This document shows, in pieces, positions 15,492 to 23,187 of a stretch of DNA of 46,848 nt. The position numbers and the translations under genes are program-made. Source of the stretch: RGIG3077 sp045541475 (GTDB taxonomy: Bacteria; Bacillota; Clostridia; Oscillospirales; Ruminococcaceae); NCBI GenBank assembly GCA_045541475.1, contig JAZQJI010000042.1, positions 1 through 46,848 on the forward strand, written 5' to 3'. The notes under the pieces were generated by a model that had not been told where the DNA came from, did not search any database, and saw nothing but the letters and a program-made list of their open reading frames with translations. The stretch's first letter is position 1; every line of letters begins with the position of its first letter.

Positions 15492-16940
15492 ATGTCAGAA
15501 AATATTCAGCCTAATTCTGTTACCGATCCTAACAAGGCGGCGGCAATTCTGCAATATGCGGCAGAATATGCAGCAAAGCAAAGCAACGATTTGGATGCAG
15601 TAACACAGGCAACATATAACTATGCGGTTTCGCAGGGTGTATCTGAAGTGCTTGCAAAGGAGTATGCACCTCAGTTTGCACAGTATTTTATAGCTATGAA
15701 TAATCAAAAAGAGCAGGAAAATATGCCCGCTGAGGAACAAACCGATTCGGCGCAAGGCGTTTTAGAGGACGATGCGGCAGCAAATATTCCTTATGAGGAA
15801 TTTAATCCCAACGCTGATTATTCGCAGCGTAACGTTCCACAAAAAATGCAGGATAATGATACGGCAGTTCTGCTTGAAGATATGGATTATTCGGCAAAGC
15901 CTGAAAGTTCGCTTGAAGATTTGGGCGGAATTTTGCTTGAAGAACCCGTTTATCAAGCAGGTTCGGTTACAAAAACAGATGTTGAAGATGAAGATTTAGC
16001 GTCTGTTCTGCTTGCTGATGATACATACGACGACAGCAACAGAGAGCGAAAAACTCTTGATGATATAGGTGACGTTCTGCTCGCTGATGATACTTATGAT
16101 GACAGCAACCGCAGAAATACATCGCTTGATGATATGGAAGGCCCTGTACTTATGGCAGAAATGACCGCCGAAGAGAAAACAGGTCCTACATCTGATGAAC
16201 TTTTAGCGCAGGATTCTGCCGAAGAGGTTGTTCTCGCTGAAGATTCATTTGATGACAAAGCGTACAGAGAACAGCGCAAAAAGGCTCTCGAAGAAAGTCT
16301 TGAAAGCGATAAGGAAAGTGATGTTCAGCTTGATAATATCGGCGGAGATGAGTTTAAGTCCACCTATGTTCGCAAACAGTCGCAGGACGAAATAGAAGCC
16401 AAGAAAAAGACTTCTTCTGCGGCTTACAAGGCTAAAATGGCTCTTGGTGATACATCGGGCAAGGTTAGTGAAGAAAGCCGAAGAATGTACAGAGCGCTTA
16501 AGGCTGAACAAAATGCAAGACTTGCCAAAAAGGGTATGTATATGATATTTATCGTTTTCTTGTTGGGCGTTGCAAGTGCAGTTTTGCTTTGGATGTTTAT
16601 AAACTACACACCCATGCCTAAGGAATTTGAAGGCACAAAGGTTGTAAAGCTTTTGCAGGAATATTCGGATTACTATTGTGCGGCGCTTGGCTTTGTATCG
16701 CTTATGACTATTCTGCGTTTGGGCTTTATCAAGTCGCTTGCTTCACTGATGTATGTTGCAAACGTGGTACTTATGATACCGTGCTTTACATTGCTTTCGG
16801 CAAGACCGGAAAACTCAACGCTTAATACCATACTTTATGTTGGTGTGATTGTGGTTAGTATGTTTAATTGCTTCTTCTTTAATACAAGCGATGCGATTGA
16901 AATGTACTATAAACGAAAAGATACAAACATGGAATATTAA
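15492..16940 (+). CDS. acidic-repeat membrane protein of unknown function
   Basis: The 482-residue protein has a soluble, strongly acidic N-terminal part of about 350 residues and four hydrophobic segments in the last 130. The N-terminus is helical and Ala-rich (about 10-70). Residues about 115-265 carry a repeated short motif, roughly [VI]LLx[DE]xxYD, at least five or six times; two copies sit in a 23-residue tandem repeat (69-bp period, DNA from 16005 and 16074). A charged, Lys/Glu-rich stretch precedes the membrane part. The start has ACGGAG upstream. I do not recognise the family; the repeats look like docking motifs for a cytoplasmic partner. Confidence 0.65.
   Translation: MSENIQPNSVTDPNKAAAILQYAAEYAAKQSNDLDAVTQATYNYAVSQGVSEVLAKEYAPQFAQYFIAMNNQKEQENMPAEEQTDSAQGVLEDDAAANIPYEEFNPNADYSQRNVPQKMQDNDTAVLLEDMDYSAKPESSLEDLGGILLEEPVYQAGSVTKTDVEDEDLASVLLADDTYDDSNRERKTLDDIGDVLLADDTYDDSNRRNTSLDDMEGPVLMAEMTAEEKTGPTSDELLAQDSAEEVVLAEDSFDDKAYREQRKKALEESLESDKESDVQLDNIGGDEFKSTYVRKQSQDEIEAKKKTSSAAYKAKMALGDTSGKVSEESRRMYRALKAEQNARLAKKGMYMIFIVFLLGVASAVLLWMFINYTPMPKEFEGTKVVKLLQEYSDYYCAALGFVSLMTILRLGFIKSLASLMYVANVVLMIPCFTLLSARPENSTLNTILYVGVIVVSMFNCFFFNTSDAIEMYYKRKDTNMEY
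16005..16142 (+). repeat. 69-bp tandem repeat within the coding region
   Basis: Two copies beginning GTTCTGCT (16005 and 16074) encode LLADDTYDDSN-type units. The differences are mostly silent, so the copies are kept at protein level. Confidence 0.7.
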
Positions 16941-16956
16941 TAAAGAAATAAGATGA

Positions 16957-17000
16957 AAATAGCGTTTGCGTTGCTGCGTGGACGCTATTTGTTTTTGTAT
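16957..17000 (+). terminator. terminator of the acidic-repeat protein gene
   Basis: AAATAGCGT (16957-16965) pairs with ACGCTATTT (16982-16990), followed by GTTTTTG. Confidence 0.75.
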
Positions 17001-17087
17001 TTTGTGGTCAAAATGCCCACAATACAGCGCGTTTTGCGCCGCTATATCGGTTAAAGTGACATTTTTTGATTTTTTTTCGATAAACCA

Positions 17088-17116
17088 TTGACAAATGGCC
17101 AAAAATATATTATACT
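17088..17116 (+). promoter_or_regulatory. promoter of the tRNA-Met/tRNA-Glu unit
   Basis: TTGACA (17088-17093), 17-bp spacer, TATACT (17111-17116). Confidence 0.85.
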
Positions 17117-17145
17117 AATCAAGTCGCTGATGCGAAGCGATAAGA

Positions 17146-17222
17146 GGCGGCATAGCTCAGTTGGCTAGAGTACTCGGTTCATACCCGATTGGTCGTAGGT
17201 TCGAATCCCACTGCCGCTACCA
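17146..17222 (+). tRNA. tRNA-Met (CAT)
   Basis: Cloverleaf with acceptor GGCGGCA / TGCCGCT, anticodon loop TTCATAC, T-arm GGTTCGAATCC and encoded CCA. It lacks the GGG/CCC anticodon stem of initiators, so it is probably elongator tRNA-Met. A lysidine-modified tRNA-Ile with CAT cannot be excluded by eye. One anticodon-stem pair (C-T) is mismatched. Confidence 0.92.
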
Positions 17223-17296
17223 TTTGGAAGAGGAAGTTGGTTTTGAACGAAGAGTAAAAACCGCTTTCCCCTTCCTAAACACACCCAAAGTAATAT

Positions 17297-17371
17297 GGCC
17301 CGTTGGTCAAGAGGTTAAGACATCGCCCTTTCACGGCGGAATCATGGGTTCGATTCCCGTACGGGTCACCA
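17297..17371 (+). tRNA. tRNA-Glu (TTC)
   Basis: Acceptor GGCCCGT / ACGGGTC, anticodon loop CTTTCAC (anticodon TTC), T-arm GGTTCGATTCC, encoded CCA. It lies 74 bp after tRNA-Met, without a terminator between, so the two are probably co-transcribed. Confidence 0.95.
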
Positions 17372-17377
17372 ACAATT

Positions 17378-17417
17378 ACGGATAGCACGTCAAGTGGTAT
17401 CCGTTTTGTTTTTTTAT
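17378..17417 (+). terminator. terminator of the tRNA unit
   Basis: ACGGATAGCAC pairs with GTGGTATCCGT (one mismatch), followed by TTTGTTTTTTT. Confidence 0.85.
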
Positions 17418-17437
17418 TCAATTACTTATGCCAACAT

Positions 17438-17477
17438 AAAACCGCTGTTATTCAAAAAAACGAACAACAGCGGTTTT
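17438..17477 (-). terminator. terminator of trxA (bidirectional)
   Basis: AAAACCGCTGTT and AACAGCGGTTTT form a 12-bp stem with a 16-nt loop. It lies just downstream of the trxA stop on the minus strand. Confidence 0.75.
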
Positions 17478-17494
17478 GTTTATAATCACAACAA

Positions 17495-17803
17495 TCACAA
17501 AAGCTTTTCAAGCTCTTCCTTTGATCTGTACCCAATAACTGTATCAGTCAGTTTGCCATTTTTAAAAATCATGATAGTGGGGATACTTTCGATGCGGTAA
17601 TTTATTGCAAGCTCACGCTCTTCATCAACGTTAATCTTGCCCACCTTAACGCTTTCTGCGTATTCCTGCGCAATTTCTTCCACAATGGGCGCAATCATTC
17701 TGCATGGGCCGCACCATGTTGCCCAAAAGTCAACAAGCACGGTTTTATCGCAGTTCAAAACTTCGCTTTCAAAATTTTGTAATGTAAGTTTAATCTCGCT
17801 CAT
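17495..17803 (-). CDS. trxA: thioredoxin
   Basis: Dithiol-disulfide carrier that reduces cytoplasmic disulfides. It has 102 residues with active site WCGPC near residue 30, the cis-Pro in SIPTIMIF and conserved DFWATW. Ribosome site AAGGAG. It lies 11 nt after the ferredoxin-thioredoxin reductase-like gene, so the two are one operon; this neighbour is likely its reductase. Confidence 0.96.
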   Translation of the reverse strand: MSEIKLTLQNFESEVLNCDKTVLVDFWATWCGPCRMIAPIVEEIAQEYAESVKVGKINVDEERELAINYRIESIPTIMIFKNGKLTDTVIGYRSKEELEKLL

Positions 17804-17814
17804 ATTTATTCTCC

Positions 17815-18012
17815 TTATTTTGATTTGTAATACAGCATACAGTGGCAGTAGCCTTCAAAATCGGGGTCTTTAATTTGTGCTTTAAATTCTTCGCACATAC
17901 ATTTGTATTCTTCCTTTTTTTCCATTCTGCATGGGCAGTAGCCGCCGTTTTTTTCAAGTCCTTCTTTTACGGCATTGGCGATTTCGGCGTTTGGATTAAC
18001 TGTTATTTTCAT
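17815..18012 (-). CDS. ferredoxin-thioredoxin reductase catalytic-subunit-like protein
   Basis: The 65-residue protein has the Cys pairs CPC, CMC and CHC, the ligand pattern of a [4Fe-4S] cluster next to a redox disulfide in the catalytic chain of ferredoxin-thioredoxin reductase. The spacing (CPC-9-CMC-15-CHC) differs from the plant form (16 and 8) but is, to my knowledge, typical of bacterial relatives. No variable subunit is encoded here. The start is at 18012, with GGGAG upstream; the longer frame from 18081 would run back into the terminator after rubredoxin. Coupling to trxA and the ferredoxin gene nearby support a ferredoxin-to-thioredoxin electron route. Confidence 0.85.
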   Translation of the reverse strand: MKITVNPNAEIANAVKEGLEKNGGYCPCRMEKKEEYKCMCEEFKAQIKDPDFEGYCHCMLYYKSK

Positions 18013-18056
18013 GATAATTTGTCTCCCGCAAGCGTTAATGTTTGGTTTTAAAGGTA

Positions 18057-18086
18057 CAGCCTTGCAGATATTTATCCGCAAGGCTG
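18057..18086 (-). terminator. hairpin after rubredoxin
   Basis: CAGCCTTGC pairs with GCAAGGCTG around a 12-nt loop; the tail TACCTTT is weak, so partial read-through into the FTR-like gene and trxA is likely. Confidence 0.5.
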
Positions 18087-18109
18087 CCTTTTGCTTTAAT
18101 CAGCGTTGA

Positions 18110-18268
18110 TTATTCTTCGCTGAACATATCCTTGCCGACAGCGCACAATGGGCATTCAAAATCATCGGGAAGATCTTCGAATTTTGTGCCGGGAGCAATT
18201 CCCATTTCGGGTGCGCCCAATTCCTCGTCGTAAACCCATCCACAAGCGTCGCATACATATTTTTTCAT
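18110..18268 (-). CDS. rubredoxin
   Basis: A 52-residue iron electron carrier. The four Cys iron ligands lie in YVCDACGWVYDE and FECPLCAVGKD, the canonical CxxCG...CPxC arrangement. Ribosome site AAAGGAGAG. It begins 43 nt after the stop of the flavodiiron fusion gene and is almost surely co-transcribed with it, giving a soluble carrier beside the fused rubredoxin domain. Confidence 0.95.
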   Translation of the reverse strand: MKKYVCDACGWVYDEELGAPEMGIAPGTKFEDLPDDFECPLCAVGKDMFSEE

Positions 18269-18311
18269 AATTTTTTCTCTCCTTTATATAATTTTTTTAT
18301 TATTGATATTA

Positions 18312-20099
18312 TTACTGTATAGGCTCAAAATCGGCAACGCCATGTTTGCAAAGCGGGCAGATAAAATCTTCAGGCAGTTCTCCTTCGTGTACATATCCGC
18401 AAATTGTGCATACATAGCCTTTTTTGCCTTCAGTCTGAGGCTTTGGTTTTACATTTTCGTGATAGTAAGCGTAAGTCATGCTGTCATCATTGTTGATAAC
18501 TCTTGCTTCGGTCACTTCGCATATAAACATTCCGTGAGTGCCAAGGTCAACGTATTGTTCAACCTTAAGCGACATAAACGAATTAATGTGGCGGGGGAGG
18601 AACGCCAGACCGTTATCGGAACGCAAAGGCTCACACTTGGCAAATTTATCAACGTTTCTTCCGCTTTGGAATCCGAAAGTTTCAAACACCATAAAAGGCG
18701 CATCAACAGTAAGGCAGTTAATATTCATCTTGCCTGTCTGCTTGATAACATGGTGCGAGTAGTTTTCCTTGTTTATAGTAACGGCAATTCTGTTAGGTGT
18801 GTTGGTTACCTGTGTTACTGTGTTTACAATAAGTCCGTTATCCTTTTTGCCGTCGTTTGATGTTACAACGTACAAGCCGTAGCCGATATTATTCAAAGCG
18901 GTAAGGTCGCTTTTGTTTGCGGTCGAATCCTGCTGTGCAAGATAATCTCTGCAAAGCTCATCAGCAAGAGCATTCAGCTGATTTGTGCTGTCTTCGTTAA
19001 GTGCTGATAAAATCCTAACGGTAGTATCAGCGTATTTGATGTTTTTGCATTTTTCAAGGCTCTGCTTCATAACCTTAGCGGCAAGGGGCGCCCAACTTCC
19101 GTTTTCGATAAATGCAACCGTGCGGTTCTGGAAATTCCTTTCAGTAAGGTGCGAGATAAATTCACGCATAAACGGGAATATTTCAGCATTGTAGGTTGTT
19201 GTTGCAAGTACAAGCTTTCCGTATCGGAAAGCGTCTTCAACGGCCTCAGCCATATCACAGCGTGCAAGGTCGTTTACAACAACCTTGGGGCAGCCGTTTG
19301 CTTTAAGCTTTTCGGCAAGCTGCATTACAGCCTTTTTTGTGTTGCCGTAAACAGATGTGTAAGCAATAACAATACCTTCTGTTTCAACGTCATAGCTGGA
19401 CCATATATTATAAAGGTTAAGATAATATCCGAGATTTTCTGTTAATACAGGGCCGTGCAAGGGGCATATTATCTGAATATCAAGACCGGCTGCTTTTTTC
19501 AACAATGCCTGCACCTGCGCACCGTATTTGCCAACAATGCCGATGTAATAGCGTCTTGCTTCGCAAGCCCAATCTTCTTCAACGTCAAGTGCGCCGAATT
19601 TGCCAAAACCATCAGCCGAGAACAAAACCTTGTCGGTGCTGTCGTAGGTAACAATAACTTCAGGCCAATGCACCATGGGAGCGGTTACAAAATGCAAAAC
19701 GTGCTTGCCTAATTCAAGAGTATCGCCTTCGTTTACAACAATACGGTTATCTGCAAAATCTGTGCCGAAAAAGTTTTTCATCATAGCAAAAGCCTTTGCG
19801 GATGAAACGATTTTTGCACTTGGATAAGTTTTTATAAAATTTACGATATTGGCAGAATGGTCAGGTTCCATGTGCTGCACAACAAGATAATCAGGTGTAG
19901 CGCCTTCAAGTGTGTTCTGAATATTATCAAGCCATTGGTGAGTAAAGTTCACATCAACCGTATCCATTATTGCGATTTTTTCATCAATAATTGCGTATGA
20001 ATTATACGCCATGCCGTTGGGCACGTCATACTGACCTTCAAACAGGTCGATTTCGTGGTCGTTTACACCGATATATCTTATATCATCGGTAATTCTCAT
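18312..20099 (-). CDS. flavodiiron protein fused to flavin reductase and rubredoxin
   Basis: Would reduce O2 to water and/or NO to N2O, protecting an anaerobe. It has 595 residues. A beta-lactamase-like di-iron domain (1-240) has all ligands visible: His76, Glu78, Asp80, His81 (HMEPDH), His144, Asp163, His215. A flavodoxin domain follows (about 243-390; YTSVYGNTKKA), then a flavin-reductase domain (about 405-545) and a C-terminal rubredoxin (about 548-595; CTICGYVHE, CPLCKHG). The last two domains match the separate Hrb partner of FprA in Moorella, so here donor and terminal enzyme are one chain that could take electrons from NAD(P)H. The start at 20099 follows GGAGG. Confidence 0.92.
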   Translation of the reverse strand: MRITDDIRYIGVNDHEIDLFEGQYDVPNGMAYNSYAIIDEKIAIMDTVDVNFTHQWLDNIQNTLEGATPDYLVVQHMEPDHSANIVNFIKTYPSAKIVSSAKAFAMMKNFFGTDFADNRIVVNEGDTLELGKHVLHFVTAPMVHWPEVIVTYDSTDKVLFSADGFGKFGALDVEEDWACEARRYYIGIVGKYGAQVQALLKKAAGLDIQIICPLHGPVLTENLGYYLNLYNIWSSYDVETEGIVIAYTSVYGNTKKAVMQLAEKLKANGCPKVVVNDLARCDMAEAVEDAFRYGKLVLATTTYNAEIFPFMREFISHLTERNFQNRTVAFIENGSWAPLAAKVMKQSLEKCKNIKYADTTVRILSALNEDSTNQLNALADELCRDYLAQQDSTANKSDLTALNNIGYGLYVVTSNDGKKDNGLIVNTVTQVTNTPNRIAVTINKENYSHHVIKQTGKMNINCLTVDAPFMVFETFGFQSGRNVDKFAKCEPLRSDNGLAFLPRHINSFMSLKVEQYVDLGTHGMFICEVTEARVINNDDSMTYAYYHENVKPKPQTEGKKGYVCTICGYVHEGELPEDFICPLCKHGVADFEPIQ

Positions 20100-20144
20100 A
20101 GTTCTGCCTCCTCTGCAAAGAGCATTGATTTGCGACAAAAAAGC

Positions 20145-20172
20145 AACAGAAAAAACGTGTTTTTTATCTGTT
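20145..20172. promoter_or_regulatory. inverted repeat at the flavodiiron promoter
   Basis: On the minus strand, AACAG..AAAAAAC and GTTTTTT..CTGTT form a nearly perfect 28-bp inverted repeat (one bulge) just downstream of the -10 box, spanning the start site. Candidate operator; the regulator is unknown. Confidence 0.4.
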
Positions 20173-20175
20173 TTG

Positions 20176-20204
20176 ATTATAACATACCCTAAGAAAAAAG
20201 TAAA
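20176..20204 (-). promoter_or_regulatory. promoter of the flavodiiron-rubredoxin unit
   Basis: Minus strand TTTACT (20199-20204), 17-bp spacer, TATAAT (20176-20181). Confidence 0.75.
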
Positions 20205-20318
20205 GAACAAATGTAAAAGCTTTATGCTTTGAAATATTGATTTTTATTGGCTTAATATTGATTTTTGGCTTTTGTTTCCGAAATTATACACATTATTAAT
20301 TTTTGCGAAAAAAATACA

Positions 20319-20352
20319 AAAACCGCCCTCTTAGTTAAAAGAGAGCGGTTTT
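20319..20352 (-). terminator. terminator of the ferredoxin gene
   Basis: AAAACCGCTCTCT pairs with AGAGGGCGGTTTT (one wobble), followed by TGTATTTTTTT on the minus strand. Confidence 0.8.
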
Positions 20353-20368
20353 GTTTGTTGTTGTGTAA

Positions 20369-20539
20369 TTAGTCAGCATTGGGTGCGCCAACGGGGCAAA
20401 CGCCGTTGCAAGCGCCGCAATCGATGCATGTGTCAGCGTCGATATTGTATTTGCCGTCGCCTTCGGAAATAGCGGAAACGGGGCATTCGTCAACGCAAGC
20501 GCCGCACATAATGCACTCATCAGAAATTTTGTAAGCCAT
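20369..20539 (-). CDS. 2[4Fe-4S] ferredoxin
   Basis: A 56-residue low-potential electron carrier. It has two cluster motifs, CIMCGACVDECP and CIDCGACNGVCP, the classic clostridial ferredoxin pattern, and an acidic remainder. Stop at 20369-20371; ribosome site AAAGGTG. It is a single-gene unit between promoter and terminator, next to the flavodiiron and thioredoxin-reductase genes, both of which may draw electrons from it. Confidence 0.96.
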   Translation of the reverse strand: MAYKISDECIMCGACVDECPVSAISEGDGKYNIDADTCIDCGACNGVCPVGAPNAD

Positions 20540-20591
20540 AATTCATTAACACCTTTCTCATTGATATTAAAGGCAATGCCTTTACAAACCT

Positions 20592-20620
20592 ATATTAACA
20601 TATAATTTTGAAAAAATCAA
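20592..20620 (-). promoter_or_regulatory. promoter of the ferredoxin gene
   Basis: Minus strand TTGATT (20615-20620), 17-bp spacer, TAATAT (20592-20597). Confidence 0.6.
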
Positions 20621-20663
20621 GTGCTTTTGCGGATATACTTGCGAAAAGTAAAAAAATGCAAAA

Positions 20664-20708
20664 GAAAAAAGGAGCATTTCTGCCAAATATGCGACAGTAA
20701 AACTCCTT
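20664..20708 (-). terminator. probable terminator of ptsH
   Basis: AAGGAG pairs with CTCCTT over a 28-nt loop containing CTG/CAG, followed by TTTTTC on the minus strand. Confidence 0.55.
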
Positions 20709-20750
20709 GAAAAAATCATAACGATAATATAAATTCTTCAAAAAAAGAAT

Positions 20751-21023
20751 TTATCTGTTTTCGTCAACAAAACCGCTGTCAACAAGAGCGATAAGAGCTT
20801 CAACAGCTGCTTTTTCGTCAGGACCGTCAGCGATAATTCTGATAGAGGTTCCGCCTACAATACCGAGAGAGAGGATACCGAGAAGGCTCTTTGCGTTAAC
20901 TCTGCGTTCTTCCTTTTCAATCCAGATGGAAGACTTGAACTCGTTAGCCTTCTGGATAAAGAAAGTTGCAGGTCTTGCGTGAAGACCAACCTGATTCTGA
21001 ACCATAACATCATTAACAAACAT
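20751..21023 (-). CDS. ptsH: HPr-family phosphocarrier protein
   Basis: Carries phosphate from enzyme I to sugar permeases of the PTS and, when serine-phosphorylated, acts with CcpA in carbon control. It has 90 residues; His15 in QNQVGLHARPA is the phospho-acceptor and the regulatory Ser is in NAKSLLGILSLG. Both are intact, so it is HPr rather than the His-less Crh. It stands alone, without ptsI, behind a good promoter and a leader of about 130 nt with small hairpins. Confidence 0.93.
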   Translation of the reverse strand: MFVNDVMVQNQVGLHARPATFFIQKANEFKSSIWIEKEERRVNAKSLLGILSLGIVGGTSIRIIADGPDEKAAVEALIALVDSGFVDENR

Positions 21024-21160
21024 AAATGCCTCATTTCTCAGCGACGCTTTTAATCTATGTTACTTTTAAAGAATGGCAGCCTTGCAGTCGCTGTGTGCAA
21101 AGCATTTCTCCAAAAGCCTTTTTGGGTTAACCTTTTAGTTGTTTTCAAACCACTTTAACT

Positions 21161-21189
21161 ATTATACAAGTTAATATTTCCATAGTCAA
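21161..21189 (-). promoter_or_regulatory. promoter of ptsH
   Basis: Minus strand TTGACT (21184-21189), 17-bp spacer, TATAAT (21161-21166). Confidence 0.8.
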
Positions 21190-21256
21190 TGCGTTTTTTA
21201 TAACAATTCGGGAAATAAGCCCAAAATTCTCCCTCTTGTTCATAGTGGACAATGTA

Positions 21257-21280
21257 AAAATGCGGTTATTTGTGCATTTT
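21257..21280 (-). terminator. possible terminator after trmD
   Basis: AAAATGC pairs with GCATTTT around a 10-nt loop, followed by TACATTGT. The stem is short. Confidence 0.45.
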
Positions 21281-21296
21281 CACAACGCAAATTTTG

Positions 21297-22001
21297 CTAT
21301 TTTACGGCTTTATTTTCGTTTTCGTCAAGCATGTCAGGTCTTAGTCTGCGTGTTATTTCCAAGCTTTGTTCATAGCGCCATTGTTCAATGTTTTTGTGAT
21401 GTCCCGAAAGCAGAATTTTAGGAACTTCAAGTCCTTCCCAGACTTCCGGTCTTGTGTACTGAGGATACTCCAGCAGACCGTTCCAATGGCTTTCCTCTTC
21501 AAAACATTCACTTGAAGGCAAAACGCCCTCGCAAAGCCTCGCAATAGAGTCGGTAAGAACAAGCGCAGGAAGCTCGCCGCCGGTTAAAACATAGTCACCA
21601 AGCGATATTTCCTCGGGGTTGATTTTATCAAGCACACGCTGGTCAACGCCTTCGTAATGACCGCATATAATCAGTATATTATCCATTTGCGCAAGCTCTT
21701 TAACCCTGCTTTGTGTAAGCTTTTTGCCCTTGGGTGACATATATATTGTATGCGGCTTGCAGCCAAATTCGTCACAAACGGCTTTGTAGCAATCGTAAAT
21801 TGGCTGTGCCTGCATAACCATGCCCTTGCCGCCGCCGAATGGCGTATCATCAACCTTGCGGTGTTTGTTTGTTGTATAATCGCGGATATTTCTGCAATTA
21901 ACTTCTATTTTTCCGCTTTTTCTTGCCCTGCCGACAATACTTTCATCAAGAACGTTTAAACACATTTCAGGAAAAAGCGTTGCAATTTCAATCTTCATCA
22001 T
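21297..22001 (-). CDS. trmD: tRNA (guanine-N1)-methyltransferase
   Basis: Methylates G37 of several tRNAs using SAM, preventing frameshifting. About 234 residues. The trefoil-knot SAM site is visible as LIICGHYEGVDQRV and SLGDYVLTGGELPA, preceded by VDDTPFGGGKGMVMQ. The start is set at ATG 22001, with AAAGGA 7 nt upstream inside rimM; the ATG at 21998 is equally possible. It overlaps the end of rimM and is translationally coupled. It is the last gene of the operon; rplS, which usually follows, is absent. Confidence 0.95.
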   Translation of the reverse strand: MMKIEIATLFPEMCLNVLDESIVGRARKSGKIEVNCRNIRDYTTNKHRKVDDTPFGGGKGMVMQAQPIYDCYKAVCDEFGCKPHTIYMSPKGKKLTQSRVKELAQMDNILIICGHYEGVDQRVLDKINPEEISLGDYVLTGGELPALVLTDSIARLCEGVLPSSECFEEESHWNGLLEYPQYTRPEVWEGLEVPKILLSGHHKNIEQWRYEQSLEITRRLRPDMLDENENKAVK

Positions 22002-22515
22002 CAAACAATCCTTTCAGCGGTCTGATGGTCATAACGCCTTTTTCAATGTCGGTTTGTATCACAACCTGCGGCAATGCAGGGAAAAGATATTCTTTATCTT
22101 CAAGTTTTGAGCAATAAACATCGTTAGCGCCGGTTGAGATAACATCATAAATTTTGCCGTAGCTTTTGCCTGTGTCAGCGTTGATAACTTCCATGCCCAA
22201 AAGGTCGCATATAAAATAGGTGTTTTCTTCAAGCACAAGCTCTTTTCTATCGGCATAAAGTATGCGGTTGCGCATTTTTTGTGCCTGCTCAACGGTATCA
22301 ATGCCACCAAGCTTTGCAATAACCATGTTTTTTTGCACCCTTGCAGAATTTATTTTAACAGCATCATTGCCGTTTTTATCAAGATATAATTTATCAAATT
22401 CGCAAAAAAGGCAAGCATCATCACACCAGGGCTGAATTTTAACCTCGCCTTTGATGCCATGTACTGTTACAATTTTGCCCATTTCAAGAAAGGCCGCCAA
22501 TCTGCTGTTTGCCAT
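21988..22515 (-). CDS. rimM: 16S rRNA processing protein RimM
   Basis: Assembly factor for the 30S head; binds S19. It has 175 residues. The N-terminal beta-barrel shows GKIVTVHGIKGEVKIQP, and the C-terminal PRC-barrel starts near residue 95 and includes LPALPQVV. It lies in the order rpsP-khpA-rimM-trmD, separated from khpA by 67 bp that contain a small terminator-like hairpin. Confidence 0.94.
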   Translation of the reverse strand: MANSRLAAFLEMGKIVTVHGIKGEVKIQPWCDDACLFCEFDKLYLDKNGNDAVKINSARVQKNMVIAKLGGIDTVEQAQKMRNRILYADRKELVLEENTYFICDLLGMEVINADTGKSYGKIYDVISTGANDVYCSKLEDKEYLFPALPQVVIQTDIEKGVMTIRPLKGLFDDED

Positions 22516-22539
22516 AAAAATTCTCCTTTTAATACAAAA

Positions 22540-22558
22540 GGACAGCCAAAGGCTGCCC
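22540..22558 (-). terminator. intercistronic hairpin between khpA and rimM
   Basis: GGGCAGCC and GGCTGTCC form an 8-bp stem with a 3-nt loop, followed by TTTTGT. It could reduce transcription of rimM-trmD relative to the upstream genes, or act as a processing site. Confidence 0.55.
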
Positions 22559-22582
22559 TTGATACTGCGTAAAAACCGAAAA

Positions 22583-22816
22583 CTATTCGATTTCTACCAT
22601 TACTTTCTGCTCGTTTCTGCTTGCAGCAGCGCGCATGATTGTGCGTATTGACTTGGCAATTCTGCCCTGCTTGCCGATGATTCTACCCATATCGTCAGGA
22701 GCAACGGAAAGATGGAAAACGATGATGCCTTCCTCGTTGGGCTCGTCCTGGGTTACGGTAATAGCGGTTTTGTCCTCAACAAGACCCTGAGCAATACCAA
22801 TAAGTAATTCTTTCAT
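22583..22816 (-). CDS. khpA: KH-domain RNA-binding protein KhpA
   Basis: The 77-residue protein is a single KH domain with the GxxG loop in MGRIIGKQGRIAKSIR; it binds RNA and, in other Firmicutes, pairs with KhpB/Jag. The start at 22816 follows CGGAGG; a longer frame from 22858 would intrude on the rpsP end and has no ribosome site. It lies between rpsP and rimM, its usual place. Confidence 0.93.
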   Translation of the reverse strand: MKELLIGIAQGLVEDKTAITVTQDEPNEEGIIVFHLSVAPDDMGRIIGKQGRIAKSIRTIMRAAASRNEQKVMVEIE

Positions 22817-22869
22817 TTTGACCTCCGTTTGTGTGCCGAATGTTTCAAGCACACACAATGCTGATAGAA

Positions 22870-23112
22870 TTAAAGTGCACCGTTATCTTTAAGGATCTTT
22901 TTAACGGTATCTGTGGGCTGTGCGCCGTTTGCAATCCACTTCTTAGCCTTTTCAGCGTCAACCTTTACAACGCTGGGCTCCTTTGTGGGATCGTAGTATC
23001 CAATCTCCTCGATGAATCTGCCATCTCTGGGGTATCTTGAATCTGCAACAACGATACGGTAGAAGGGAGCCTTCTTTGCGCCCATTCTTCTAAGTCTGAT
23101 TTTTACTGCCAT
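22870..23112 (-). CDS. rpsP: 30S ribosomal protein S16
   Basis: It has 80 residues beginning AVKIRLRRMGAKKAPFYRIVVADSR, the S16 signature, with GYYDPTKEP in the middle. Ribosome site GGAGGTG. Third gene of ylxM-ffh-rpsP-khpA-rimM-trmD. Confidence 0.97.
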   Translation of the reverse strand: MAVKIRLRRMGAKKAPFYRIVVADSRYPRDGRFIEEIGYYDPTKEPSVVKVDAEKAKKWIANGAQPTDTVKKILKDNGAL

Positions 23113-23187
23113 TTATATTCACCTCCAAATTAATAATCTGTATATTTTAAAGCAGAAGTTATAAGCTGCTAAAAAATCTTAAAAAAG

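Noticed and set aside
20335..20520. 61-codon minus-strand frame with Ala/Thr-rich product
   Set aside because: It is a shifted frame of the 2[4Fe-4S] ferredoxin gene, whose correct frame is 20369-20539.
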